64,000 bases of DNA from Thermothielavioides terrestris NRRL 8126 (Eukaryota > Ascomycota > Sordariomycetes > Sordariales > Chaetomiaceae). The stretch is from NCBI RefSeq assembly GCF_000226115.1, contig NC_016459.1, positions 1,798,001-1,862,000 of the forward strand, in the 5' to 3' direction. Of this stretch, positions 1 to 11,785 are shown in pieces (the stretch's first letter is position 1; every line of letters begins with the position of its first letter). The notes beneath the pieces were generated by a model. The model made no database searches. It saw nothing but the letters and a program-made list of their open reading frames with translations, and was not told the origin of the DNA. The position numbers were made by a program, and so were the translations under genes.

Positions 1-226
1 GCTATAGTTATCTCTATTATAGCCTTTAATAAAATGTTCTTTAAAGGAAACTAATAAGGAAATTCTATACTAGGATTTATTATAATCGCCTAGATCAACT
101 AAGCTATTAAAGCTAAGAAGATTAATAAACTTCTTAACAATAAAGACGAAAAGGTCTAAATTTAAATCGAAAAAGCGATTATAAAACACCTTTACTTTAT
201 TGAATTTACTAATATATTTTTAAAGA

Positions 227-259
227 GCCCGCCCTGCGTAGCGGGAACGCAGCGCGGGC
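227..259 (+). other. Stem-loop at the 5' end of T1
   Basis: GCCCGC (227-232) pairs with GCGGGC (254-259), and CTGCGT (234-239) pairs with ACGCAG (247-252). A C faces a C between the two helices, and the loop is AGCGGGA. The structure is still recognisable, with RIP mismatches, in the LINE copies and in T2. It may mark the start of a short transcript or stop reverse transcriptase. Confidence 0.75.
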
Positions 260-312
260 GCTGCGCGTGAGTGGTGTATATAAAGGTGGAGGGACCGCTT
301 GCCCTTAGTGGC

Positions 313-329
313 GAGGCGCTAAGTGCCTC
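313..329 (+). other. 3' stem-loop shared by LINE and tails
   Basis: GAGGCGCT and AGTGCCTC form an inverted repeat (one G-T pair) just upstream of the (TAA)n tail. The same inverted repeat recurs in every LINE 3' end here, for example near 7932, 17172, 21031, 39243 and 59897. A conserved 3' stem-loop is the usual recognition feature for LINE reverse transcriptases of the stringent type; that role is inferred. Confidence 0.6.
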
Positions 330-2639
330 TTCGGTGTAAGATTAATAATAATAATATTTTTAAAGAAAGAATCTAATAAAATACCTTTAAAGCATAAATA
401 CAACTATAAGATTAAACTTACTAGACTGCTACCTTAGCGAGTAAGCCCCCTATACTCTTATACCCTCGACTAGCTAGAGACTATAAAAAAGTACTTAGTT
501 AAGAACCTATAGAAGGGTTTTATTAAGCTGAGTACCGCCTTATATAGCTCTCCTATGCTTTTCGCTATCAAAGGAGATAGGACCTAGAGGTTCTACATTG
601 ACTACTAAGCTCTAAATAAGGTTATTGTCAAGGACTATTACCTACTACCCTATATTAATGAAACTTTATAACAACTAAGAAATGCTAAAATCTTTATTAA
701 GATTAATATTTAGTAAACCTTCTACTAGATCTAACTTGCCTCTAGAAGTAAAGACCTAACAACCTTCTAAACCAACTATAGCTAATTCTACTATAAGGTC
801 CTACTGTTTAACCTCTATAATAGACCTACTACCTTTTAGCGATTTGTTAATTCCTAGTTCTTTAAGTACTTTGATATATTTATAATTGTCTATATCGATA
901 ACCTAATTATCTACTTTTAAAACAAGGAAAAACACTATAAGTATATACGACTTATCCTCTAGAAGTTGTATAAAGTAAGGCTTAAGATAGACATTAAGAA
1001 ATATAAATTCTATACTACTAAAACTAAGTTCCTTAGGTTTATCGTTAGTACCGAAGGCGTCTAAGTAGACCTAAAGAAAATTAAGATCGTAGTTTCTTAG
1101 GACTAACCTACTACTATATAGGGAGTATAAGCCTTCCTTAAATTCTATAACTTTTACTACTAATTTGTCTATAAGTATAAAAGGATTATATAGCCCCTAT
1201 AGCGCCTAACTGTTAAAGGAAAACCATTTAAGTAGACTAAAGAGTATAAGGAAGCTTTTTAAGAACTTAAGAGGCGAATGACCAATACCCTACTCTTTAA
1301 GTACTACAACTCTACTAAGGAGAGTCGAATTAAAGTCGATGTATCTAGCGGAGTTGTAGCTAGAGTCTTCTAATAGAAATACAACAATAGTTAGTACCCT
1401 ATTATATTCTTTTTAAAAACAATATCTAGACTAGAAAGCAATTACCCTATCTATAATAAGGAACTCTTTACTATTATATATACTATTAAGGAATAGTACC
1501 TAATACTACTTAGCCTCTAGTAGCGGTTCAACATCTTATTCGACTACTATATATTATAATACTTTATATAGAAGAGGTTACTTAATATACGATAAGCGAG
1601 ATAGGCTAAGCTCCTCTCTACCTTAGATTTTCAAATCGTCTACCGACCTAGTAAATAGAACGCTATTGCCAACGCCCTGTCCTATAAGGCCGAAGAGCTC
1701 GCCACTTAGAAGGAAGTCTAAGAGGCCTATTGTACCTAGACAGTCCTCTCTAAGAGCAAGCTAGACCTATAGATCCTAGAGGAACTAGAGTTGCTACCTA
1801 AGAAGCCTACTAAGTATGACTTATAGTATATAATTTGTTAAATCGAAGCTAATGAATCTAAGCTGTCCTACCTACAACGACTTAAGGGATATCAACTAGT
1901 AGATATTATCCTTAAAGCGAACTAGGAAAGCAAAGTCCTAGAAAGCTTTTAGAAGCTCGCCTATTAGAATAATACCGACTAGACCCTAAGCAACAATAGC
2001 CTTCTACTAAAGGGAGAAAGGCTAATAGTTCTACTAGATAGTTACCTAAGAACTTACCTACTAGCTAAGATCTATAACTAGATCTCTATAGCCTACCTAG
2101 GTAGGAACAAAATACGAGAGTTAGTCTAGAGACAATACTTCTAGCTAAGGTAAATAGGAGATATCGATAGGTTTATCTAAAATCACTAAACTTATTAACG
2201 TTCCTATATACTCTATAACAAGCTACTAAGCCTCTTTAAGCCTTTAGAAGTCTCTATAAGACCTTAGTAGTATATTACTATAGACTTCTATATAATACTC
2301 TAGGACAAGTTGAGCTACAACTAAGTCTTTGTTATAGTAGACTACTTAGAGAAGTATAGTTATTCGCTCCCCTATTATAAGACTACTATTATTAAAGAGA
2401 TAGTATAACTCTACTACTAGTATATTTAGTATATAAAAAAAGAGCTTCTTCGCACTTAAACGCCGATTATAAAGGAACCGTTGAGCTAAAATCGAATCCA
2501 ACAACGCAAATATACTTAGTATACCTGATTACTCCTATCTACGATGTCGTAGAGGGGGTGTAGCAGCTACGCGGGTCGTAGTAGCGATGGCGGTAGTCCG
2601 ATAGTAGGCGCCACGAATCGTAACATTGCGGCTAACGTA

Positions 2640-3935
2640 TATAAATACCCCGACCAACGCGACTAAAGACTTAAGCTCCCTCCTATAAGAGCTACGAACG
2701 ATTGGAATATATATACCGAGGGCGCTAGCGACAAAAGACCAAGGCTTTTACAAGAATTCTACGCCTTAGTACTACTAGAGATATAGCTATATATATAGGC
2801 TACCGTATATATATACTACTGTGAAGTGTTCTAAGATAAGCTAAACTGCCTCTATAATATATACAAATTATATAAAAGCGTCGACTATATAAAAGAGGAG
2901 ATTATATAGATTAAGAACAAAGTTGGGCTACAAATAGGCGTTAAAGGTATATAAGCGAGGACCTAGGCCTAGGTAGTAGAGCAAGGCGTACCTACGACAT
3001 TGGCGCTCTAGCTACTCGAGAGCTATATACAATATATATCGAAGAAGCTGTTTTATAAGCTTATAATCGACCTTAGGCAGATACCTATAGATATTGTCAA
3101 TAGGAGTATAGGAGATATAGTCTAGGCGATAAATATAGCTATAGCTATAATAGGAGCGACTATAGGGGGCGGTGGAAGCGGCGCTATTATAATATAGAAG
3201 CTATCGAAAAGTAGGAATATAGTAGTTATATTCGAGGAAGATCGTTAAGCGTAGTTCGCTAACGAGAACAATGAGGTATAGGTCACCGCTATATTCAAAG
3301 CGACTATAGTACTTAAACGCTATACCTTTATAGTACTAGCGAAAGGTATATAGCTAGCCGCTCTAGCGAGATATAGAGATAACCTTAGCTACCTAGTAGT
3401 AGACCTAGTAAGAGAGAATAAGGTCTAAATCACGTATATAAGGCTATATACGCTATAGAGCAATACTAAGGGTAATTAAGAGCTATAGACAATGTATATA
3501 CTAGTTGAGCTCTATATAGTTGAAGAAGCTATAAGGCTTATTAATTAGGGTGTTCTACTTAACTATATAGTCTACCTTTATAAGCACTTTAAAGGCGTAG
3601 CATATATAGTCCTATACTTTAAATATAGGAAATAGGGGTATAAAGCAGTATTTTATAAAGAGGAGAAGGCATATTGTCTAGTTTATACCTATATAGTATA
3701 TAGCAATAGCTATATTATAAGGGAGCGAGAGGCGTAGTGCCTAGTAAAGACTAACCTAGCTAGGTACTAGCCAAAGTACGTTAACTGTAGAGGTGCCTAT
3801 ACGACCTTCGATATAAGCTACAAGGTCGTATAGGAGTAGTATAGACGTATAAGAAAGTGGTTCTTTAACCGCCTACTTACGTTCTATATACTCTAACCTT
3901 GGGCAATAGCGATAACGGTAGTAAATATATAGTAT
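2640..3935 (+). pseudogene. LINE-a ORF1 (nucleic-acid-binding, zinc-knuckle protein)
   Basis: Degenerate first ORF of the LINE, which in Tad/I-type elements coats the RNA. A readable frame runs from the motif NIYTEGASDKRPRLLQEFY (about 2705 onward) through a long helical region. Near 3614-3656 there is a knuckle that reads Y-F-K-Y-x4-Y-x4-Y and whose RIP-corrected form is CX2CX4HX4C. A second Cys/His cluster follows at about 3669-3720. Many TAG/TAA codons interrupt it. The true start codon cannot be fixed, because RIP has altered ATG codons in all copies. Confidence 0.75.
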
Positions 3936-4144
3936 AGAAGCTAGGAAGACAAGTTAGGGGAGTAGCGCCTAAGGAAGCGCCTAGCTAAGGTAGGCTAGCC
4001 CACTGACATCTAGAGGGTAGGGCGCTCTAATAGTATAGACCTATTCTAGTTTAGAGTACTCTTATAAACGTTCTAGGGGGCTAGGGTATAGAACAGGAGC
4101 ACTGCTTATATAGCACCCTTATATAACGTAAGTACAAAGTTAGC

Positions 4145-7100
4145 TTTGTAGCCTAATATAGTTATAACTAAAGGCCTCTACTCTATATCGAATATATAGC
4201 TATAACAGTAAGGCTACTCTACTAGAATACTAATAGTAATAGGCATCGCCTTAACTAGGTGCTAAAGGGGAGAGAAGAGTTCGATTTAGTAGCGATTTAA
4301 AAGCTATTGATCTATCTAACTACGACCTCGCCTACCTCGCCCTATAGGCGAAGCGAGTAATCTAAGATAATATATAGTACTAGTAAGGCAGTGCTATATA
4401 TAAGTAAGCGCCTCGACTATATAATGTAGTCTACTAAGGCTAGGGAAGACTAGGTAGTAATAACGTTTAAGAAGGAGAGGTTGGACCCCCTTATAGTATA
4501 GTCTATCTACTTACCTAACTAGGAGCTAAAATAGCGATTATCGCTCTATACCCTAGTAGATCGAGAGCTAAATAGGTATAATATACTTATAGGCGACTTC
4601 AACGTCTACTATCTAATATAGGACAAGTATAATAGAACCTCCTAATTAATAGATATACTACTCTAAATTATAGTAGAGTAGGAGCTCGAGCTCTATATAC
4701 CTCGTAGTATATCTACCTAGGTTCGGCAAAGCAATAGAGATAGTATAATCGACTATATCTAGGCAATATAAGGCAATAGTACCTGATAGCTAGGGCTACT
4801 CGACTTAGTAGGCTTGGACTACGTGCCCTAAGTAGCTGAAGTGCTGCTAAAAAGGAGTAGTAGTAGAGCCGCTACGCTACTAGGCTATAGCTAGGCGCTA
4901 CTCGACTGTAAGAGGTATAAAGCTGAAGTATAGTTCCTTACCCTACTAGGGGAGGTCAATATAGTAGAGTAGCTTAAGGATATAGTAGATACCCTAGTAT
5001 ATAAGCTAACTAGTATCGTAGATATAGCGGTACTACGCTATAAGCTTAACCGGAGGTCCTATACGCTATAGTAGAACCTCGAAGTCGACAAGGCAATATA
5101 AGAAGTAAAGAGGGCTAAACGTATCTAGCGGTTAAGCTATATAGCAAGCTCCTAAACATATTACCGCGAGGTAGTATAGCGTTTTAAACGCTACGCCTAT
5201 TAGCTATAGACGCTATACTAGCGCTACTTGCTCGCTAAGGCGTTAAAGGAGTAAAAGCTAATATAGAATATCGAGAGGTAGATATAGCTTTATAGCTACT
5301 AACGCCCTAAGCCGCTAGCGCTACTAGCGCTCTAGCTAGGACCTAGCGAGCCCTAGAGCGCTATAATATACGCCTAGAAGGCGGAGACGTTGGTAGAGCG
5401 CTTCTTCCCTACCCTATAGGCATAGTACAACAATATACTTAACTAAGATTGGCCTAAGGAGTCTTTCTATAATACTACGCCTATCAACTAGAAAGTCTAT
5501 AATACCGAAATTATAAAGATTATAAGCTATATAGGATTAAATAAGACGCTTAGCAAAGACCTCTTTACTAATAAGTTCTTTAAGGCCTATAACAAAGAGG
5601 GCAAGCTATTGAAGGTACTTACAACGATTATATATACCTATTTCAAGCTAGAGCACTTCCTATATAGATTCTACGCTATATAGATAATCGTCTTTAGGAA
5701 ACTAGAGAAGTCTTTAGAATAGTTGACAGAGATAGAGGCGTACTACCTAATATCGCTACTTAGTATAGTAGGCAAGATTATCGAGGTGGCTATTGTAGAC
5801 TAAGTGATATATATAGCTAAGGCGTATAAGCTACTTCTAGAGATGTAGATAGGCTTCTAGCGGTATAGGTCTATAGAGGTAGCAATCTAGGTAGTAACTA
5901 ATATAGTGAAGATGGCGTAGGTATATAGCGCCTACGCTTCGCTATTGCAACTAGACTTAAAAGGCGCCTTCGACTAAGTCAACTAGGTCTAGCTACTATA
6001 TATACTCTAGGTACTAGGCTTCGAGAGAAAGCTAATTATACTCCTAAAGAGCTACTTCAAAGATCGTATAGCACGCCTATAGTTCAATAGGATTATAGCC
6101 AAGCCGACGACCCTATAGTAAAGTATACTATAGGGTTCGCTACTATCGCTAACGCTATTTATTCTCTTTATTACTCCTTTATTCTATACCCTCAAGGCGT
6201 ATACTAGGCTCTTGATAGTCGGATATATAGATAATACCAACCTTCTTATATTCAGATAGGATATACTAGTGTACTATTGTATACTAGAGAAAGGGTTTAC
6301 TAAGTATAATAAATAGGCTATAGAATAAGGGATATAGTTCGAACTAGCGAAGAGCGAGCTTATCTACTTTATAAAGGCGTAGTAGCTATATATAGAGGTC
6401 GTCAATATCCTTAGCGAAAGTTAGCTAAGACTTATACTTATAAAGTCAGCGAGGTTCCTAGGCGTATAGCTAGACTATAAACTCTTATTTCAAGTATATA
6501 AGAAGGCGGTTAAGGCTAAGATAGCTATATAGAAGTTTACCTTTATAAGACTTATAGCGAAGACGTATAAGGTATATATTGTATAAGCTTGGAAGATCTA
6601 TATAAAGGTCATTAGGAGTATCCTTTTATATAAGGTAATAGCGTAGTATACCCCAACGCCGATCAGAGGGACTCCCTATAGGATTGTATATAGCTTTAGC
6701 ATAACGTAGTTAGGCTACCTCTAGGTTATTGCTAGTATATATAAGGCTATACTAGTCTACAACCTAGAAAGTGAGACCTAGGTACCCCCTATCAATCTAT
6801 ACCTCAACCGCTAAACAGCATATACTAAGCAGAGGCTCTAGAAAACTAGGCTTATATAGCTCCTATACGATATCTACATAAGGGTAGCGTTAAGGTTGAA
6901 GAAGCGGCGCTATACACGCTACGCCCTAGCAGCAGAGCTAGCTACAAAGGAGTCTTCTACAGAGTAGAGGCAACTGTAGGCTCCTTGTGCACCGCCTAGC
7001 GGTAGTAGCAGAGGCGTAGAGCGAGAGCGACGGCTAGAGCTATAGCTATACGCCAATATAGACGAGGAGTAGAAAGTGCATAGAGAGCTATAGATATACT

Positions 7101-7850
7101 ATATAGACGCTAGGAGGCTAGAGAGGGCGTACTATAGGGAGGCGGTAGACCTATATAACCTAGAGCCTTCTACCTAGATACTATAGGTGTATAAGGATCT
7201 TAGTAAAGTATAGAGCTCCCTCCTTATATAGGTGTACACTAGGGCCATTAGCCTTAGGCAGTTCCTATTCTAGAAGAGGGTACTAGATACGCCTATACTG
7301 CTCTACCGCTATAACGAGGCACCTAAGACCATCGTCTACCTTACAATACACTATAGGGACCTTACAATTACTATAGGGAGGCCCTACATTAGAGACTAAT
7401 ATATACTACTCACGCTATTTAAAAGTAGGAGAAGCGCCTAGAGGATTATAGGATAGCTAATACGCACTAGGCGCCTACAAGAGTACCGACTAACGCTTAA
7501 GCTAAACGTCGAGGGCAAGGTAAAATATAAAAGAGCGATAGAGAGCACTATAGGTATATAGCAAGAGCATAGTAGCTAGGACAACGTAGTAGAGGAGCCC
7601 CTAGCGGCTAGCTATAAGAACTTAAGCGCGGACAAGAGGCGTAGGAGGAGGAGGAAGAGGCATAGAAAGGTCGGCCTCTAGCCGCTCCTTATAAGTATAT
7701 AGTACGCCTAGCGGCTATAGTACCTACGCTAGGAGCGTATTGTATATATAAGTAGTACGCAACGGGCCGTATAGGCCGCTATATCTCTATTGCCACTAGG
7801 CTAGAAAGGTGAGTTCTAGCGAGTTGGAGAGAGGGAATTAGAGAAGCCCG
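4145..7850 (+). pseudogene. LINE-a ORF2 (EEP endonuclease + reverse transcriptase)
   Basis: Degenerate catalytic ORF. The endonuclease/exonuclease/phosphatase-type domain spans about 4250-4850, with the GDFN box at 4593-4604. The reverse transcriptase spans about 5480-6450: motif A reads QLDLKGAFD near 5948, then a GSxLSxxLF motif B near 6138, and the catalytic box F/Y-x-D-D decayed to YIDN near 6222-6233. The C-terminal part holds a Cys/His finger decayed to Tyr residues (about 7300-7355) and a basic tail (RRRRRKRHRK) near 7640. I see no clear RNase H between RT and the finger. Stops are RIP-type. Confidence 0.85.
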
Positions 7851-7994
7851 CCCTATATAGCAGGAACGTAGTGTAGGCGCTATACGTGAGTAGTGTATAT
7901 AGAGGTAGAGGGACCGCTTGCCCTTAGTAGCAAGGCACTAGGTGCCTCTTTAGTATAAGATTAATAATAATAATAATAATAATATTTAGTATAT

Positions 7995-9282
7995 TTATAG
8001 AGCTCTAGAATTAATTACTTTAGACTAAGGCCCTTAGTTTATCTCAATATTCTAAGACGAGTTCTATAAGATCCTTAGAATTAATCTACATCTCTCTTCT
8101 TTAAAGTACCCCTAAATAGATAGGTAGATTAAAATTATAAATTAGTACCTCGACTAGCGTCTATACCTATTTGTTAACTATTTCTAAGACAATTAGTTAA
8201 AATTATTGTCTATAATAGATTTTACTTAAGCTATTTTACTCTATTTATCTACTAGCTTTGCCCTATTTAAAGTTGAAACTAATATACTCCCCTAGATAAC
8301 CTATAATTAATAGGAGTATATCTAAGAATTTAATAGTACTAAAGACAAGTTTAATTATACTAAAGCCTAGGAGATACTCTCTAGAATTAATCCTATCGTC
8401 TAATTTACTAGAGAAAGTATATAGAAAGCTTAAGAAGCCTAAAAGCAGTAAGCAAATAAGTATTAGCGACTAGAAGACTTTGAAGTTAGCTAGGAGGTCT
8501 ATATTATAAAGGGCTACTAGCAGACGAACCGACTAAACGATAAGCTCGACTACCCTATCGCTAGGCCTTTTCTGATTATCGCTAAAAAGGGTTATTCCTA
8601 TAAGCTAAAGCTGCTTAAAACCTAGAAGATATACCTAGTATTTACCTTAGATCGACTCTAGAGGGCACTGAATAACCTATTACCAAGTTAGGAACCCTAG
8701 CCTAAGCCGCTAATTAAGGTAGACAGTGAATTAAAATAGTAAATCGAAAAGATTCTTGCCTCCTAGATATTCAAAGGGAAACTCTAGTACTACGCTAAAT
8801 AGATCGGTTAAAGCGAAAATCCTAAATAGTACAACGCCGCTAATTTTAAGAATATACTATACCGCCTTTAGGAATTCTACAAAGTATTCCCCTATATAGC
8901 TAGACTACTATAATAATTGCTATAATAGCTAAAGGCTTATAAGAAGGATTATTTCGATAACGAACACCTAGATAATAATCTGCTAGTACCTAGAGGATAA
9001 TGCGATCCAACTCAATCTAAGAGACGTCGTATATATATATAAACCCACTATAAGGTCGTAGAATGACATTTTATCCTAGCTCCCTCGTATACCCACCGGC
9101 CTAGATACAACGACTTGTATAGCCTAGTGGGCTATAGGGTAGATTTCTAAGTCCTATAGAACTCAATTGTATAAACATTATAAAAAATAGGCTTGTAAGC
9201 CAATTTTTCTAATTACTAATAGCTAGCGAAGTACTATAATACATCTGTTGTATAGGTATAACGTTTTTTCGAAGGGGGGTAA
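7995..9282 (+). pseudogene. GyA-1 pol, second part (integrase core, chromodomain)
   Basis: Continuation of the pol frame interrupted by LINE-a; base 7995 follows directly on base 2434. It contains the rest of the integrase core (the TLDxGPQF box of the complete copy is near 8020), the integrase C-terminal KLKL-type strand, and a chromodomain at about 8740-8930. In GyA-4 the chromodomain region reads ...VEKIL... then Y-x-x-Q-x-IG-x-x-x-D/E-x-E-x-YN. Chromodomains steer this class of elements to histone-marked heterochromatin. The frame continues into the polypurine tract GAAGGGGGG (9271-9279) before the LTR. Confidence 0.88.
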
Positions 9283-9668
9283 TATAATAGCATAGTACAC
9301 TAACTACTATTATATAACTTATATATAGACCTATCACGTGACTACACACCTATATAACTTCCTAAGTTAGTAGATTTATAGGATTTAAGTCGACTTCTAG
9401 ATTAGGAAGAAGGGGTTGACTTGCTAATAAAGAAAAACACGCTAATAAGGCGAACTACGTCTTACCCTATAGCGTGTAGACTTTGTAGCTCTACTATAAA
9501 TTGCAGCCCTACTACAAATTGTCTATACGCACTACCTAAGGTATTTTAACACGGTTTTCCACCTATATATTAATAGTTTTCCTCTCTCTCCTTAGACTTA
9601 AAGTCTTTGTCAATCGAGGATCAATTTAGCTACGAGTTATCTAGCACTTAATTTGCCTTGCTATAACA
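9283..9668 (+). repeat. 3' LTR of GyA-1
   Basis: 386 bp, the same length as both LTRs of GyA-4. It begins TATAATAG (RIP form of TGTAACGG) after the polypurine tract and ends TATAACA. The next five bases, GTAAC (9669-9673), are the expected target duplication in GyA-2; their partner lies left of the window. Confidence 0.95.
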
Positions 9669-11627
9669 GTAACTCTAGTTCCTCTAAGATCTATAGGTCT
9701 AGCTTGCTCTTAGGGAGAACTATCTAGGTACAATAGGCTTCTTAGACTTCCTTCTAGGTAGCGAGCTCTTCGGCCTTGTAGGACAAGGCGTTGACAACGG
9801 CGTTCTACTTACTAGGTCGGTAGACGATTTAAAAATCTAGAGTAGAGAGGAGCTTAGCCTATTCTACTTATTGTATATTAAGCAGCCTCTTCTATATAAA
9901 GTATTACAATGTATAGTAGTTAGATAAAATGTCGAACCACTATTAGAGACTAAGCAGTATTAGGTACTATTCCTCGATAGTATATACAATAGTAAGGAGT
10001 TCCTTGTTATAGATAGGGTAATTGCTTTCTAGTCTAGACATCGTTTTTAAGAAGAATATAATAGGGTACTAACTATCGTTGTATTTCTACTAGAAGACTC
10101 TAGCTACGACTCCGCTAAATACGTCGACTTCGATTCGACTCTCTTTAGTAGGGTCGTAGTGCTTAAGGAGTAGGGTATTAGTTATTCGCCTTTTAAATTC
10201 TTAAAAGGCTTCCTTATACTCTTTAGTCTATTTGAATAGTTTTCCTTTAATAGTTAGGCGCTATAGAGGCTATATAATTCTTCTATATTTATAGATAAAT
10301 TAGCGATAAAAGTTGTAGAATCTAAGGAAAGCTTATACTCCTTATATAATAGTAGGTTAGTCCTAAGAAACTATTATCTTAATTTTCTTTAAGTCTACTT
10401 AGACGCCTTTAGTATTGACGATAAATCTAAGGAACTTAGTCTTAGTAGTATAGAACTTATATTTCTTAATATCTACCTAGAGACCTACTTTATATAGCTT
10501 CTAGAGGACAAGTTATATATATTTATAGTGTTCTTCTTTATTCTAAGAGTAGATAATTAGGTTATTGATATAGATAGTTATAAATATATTAAGGTACTTA
10601 AAGAACTAGGAATTAACAAATTGCTAGAAAGTAGTAGGTCTATTATATAGGCTAAATAGTAGGACCTTATAGTAGAATTGGCTATAGTAGGTTCGGAAGG
10701 TCGTTAAGTCTTTACTTCTAAAGGTAAGTTAGATCTAATAGAAGGCTTACTAGATATCGATCTTAGTAAAGATTTTAGTATTTCTTAGTTGTTATAAAGT
10801 TTTATTAATATAAGGTAGTAGATAGCGGTCCTTGACAATGACCTTATTTAGAGCTTAGTAGTTAATATAGAACCTCTAGGTCCTATCTCCTTTAATAGTA
10901 AAAAGTATAGGAGAGCTATATAAGGCGGTACTTAGCTTAATAAAACCCTTCTATAGGTTTTCAACTAGGTACTTCTTTATAGTCTCTAGCTAGTCGAGGG
11001 TATAGGAGTATAAGGGGCTTACTTACTAAGGTAGTGGTCTAGTAAGTTCGATCTTATAGTTATATTTATACTTTAGAGGCATTTCGTTAGATTCTTTCTT
11101 TAAAAATATATTAGCAAATTTAATAAGGTAAAGGTACTTTATAATCGCTTCTTCGACTTAGGCTTAGACCTCTTTGTCCTTATCGTTAGGAAGTTTATTA
11201 ATCTTCTTAGCCTTAATAGCTTAGTCGATTTAGGCGATTATAATAAATCCTAGTATAGAATTTCCTTATCGATTTCCTTTAAAGAACATTTTATTAAAGG
11301 CTATAGTAGAGATGACTATAGCTTTAATTAGGTCTTCGAGAATCTATAATCGCTTGCCCTCTTTTATCTAGAAGGTAGCCTATTCCTCCTCTTCTTTAAG
11401 TGTTATAGGTCGAGTATAGGTTCTTAGGGGAATGAATTCCTTGCCTCTCAATGCCTAATCTATCTTCTAGAGGCTATTGTCCTATATACCTCTAAACGAT
11501 ATTTTCTAAAGGGGTTTCTTAGGGTGTTTAGTGAAATTATACCTATTAGTATATATTTTAGAGACTTTAAGTTATACTAATTAGTATAATCCTAGGCTTG
11601 CTTTAGGTTGTACTAATTAATATATTT
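9669..11627 (-). pseudogene. GyA-2 pol fragment (RNase H, RT, upstream linker), minus strand
   Basis: Reverse-strand chromovirus pol. Moving right, the sequence runs backwards from the RNase H-integrase linker (site of the GyA-1 insertion, equivalent to 46500-46504 of GyA-4) through RNase H (about 9800-10150) and RT (catalytic box about 10553-10575) to the protease-RT linker. LINE-b interrupts it here; the 13-bp duplication AATTAATATATTT at 11615-11627 recurs at 17230-17242. The frame carries many RIP-type stops. The downstream integrase, chromodomain and 3' LTR should lie left of the window. Confidence 0.88.
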
Positions 11628-11785
11628 TAGAATCAGAGCTTCTTCGCACTTAAACGCCGATTACGAAGGAACCGTTGAGCTAAAATCGAATCTAATAATA
11701 CGAATATACTTAGCGTACCCGATTACCCCTATCTATAATATCGCAGAGGGGGCGTAGCGGCTATATAGGTCGTAGTAGCGATAGC

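Larger units (their letters stand above)
226..353 (+). mobile_element. T1: short LINE-tail (SINE-like) insertion
   Basis: A 128-bp insertion matching only the 3' end of the Tad-like LINE, ending in (TAA)n. It interrupts GyA-1 pol and is flanked by a 12-bp target-site duplication, ATATTTTTAAAG, at 214-225 and 354-365. GyA-4 has the empty site near 45062. It is one of the least RIP-mutated stretches in the first 2 kb. A hairpin occupies 227-259 and a second one 313-329. Its 5' boundary is at the same LINE base as tail T2 (59811), which argues for a short non-autonomous family, although hairpin-induced truncation of the LINE is also possible. Confidence 0.9.
1..2434 (+). pseudogene. GyA-1 pol, first part (RT, RNase H, integrase N-terminus), RIP-inactivated
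   Basis: Polyprotein of a Ty3/Gypsy chromovirus that would copy element RNA into DNA and integrate it. Base 1 aligns with base 44851 of the complete copy GyA-4 and is a codon start, so protease and gag lie left of the window. Reading frame +1 shows the reverse-transcriptase core around 560-950, with the catalytic YIDD box read as YIDN near 891-902. The RNase H region follows (about 1330-1690, with a NAIANALS-type box near its end). The zinc-binding and core start of integrase are at about 2150-2434. Stops are TAG/TAA at former Gln/Trp codons. After removal of tail T1 the alignment to GyA-4 runs without indels to the LINE-a insertion. Orientation and family are secure; no function remains. Confidence 0.9.
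2442..7981 (+). mobile_element. LINE-a, full-length Tad-like non-LTR retrotransposon
   Basis: About 5.5 kb, inserted in the integrase region of GyA-1. A 13-bp target-site duplication ATATTTAGTATAT lies at 2422-2434 and 7982-7994, and the empty site is in GyA-4 at 47132-47144. The 5' end begins GAGCTTCTTCG, preceded by seven extra A residues (2435-2441) between duplication and element. The 3' end is a (TAA)n run. It carries two degenerate open reading frames: ORF1 with zinc knuckles, and ORF2 with an endonuclease and reverse transcriptase. Long TSDs, no LTR and a simple-repeat tail identify it as a LINE. The Tad-like assignment rests on domain order and fungal context. Confidence 0.93.

Noticed and set aside
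7960..7982. (TAA)n runs as microsatellite loci or CRISPR-like repeats
   Set aside because: Each run (also 17199, 20987, 39272, 59930) is the 3' tail of a LINE or tail insertion; no spacer-repeat arrays anywhere.
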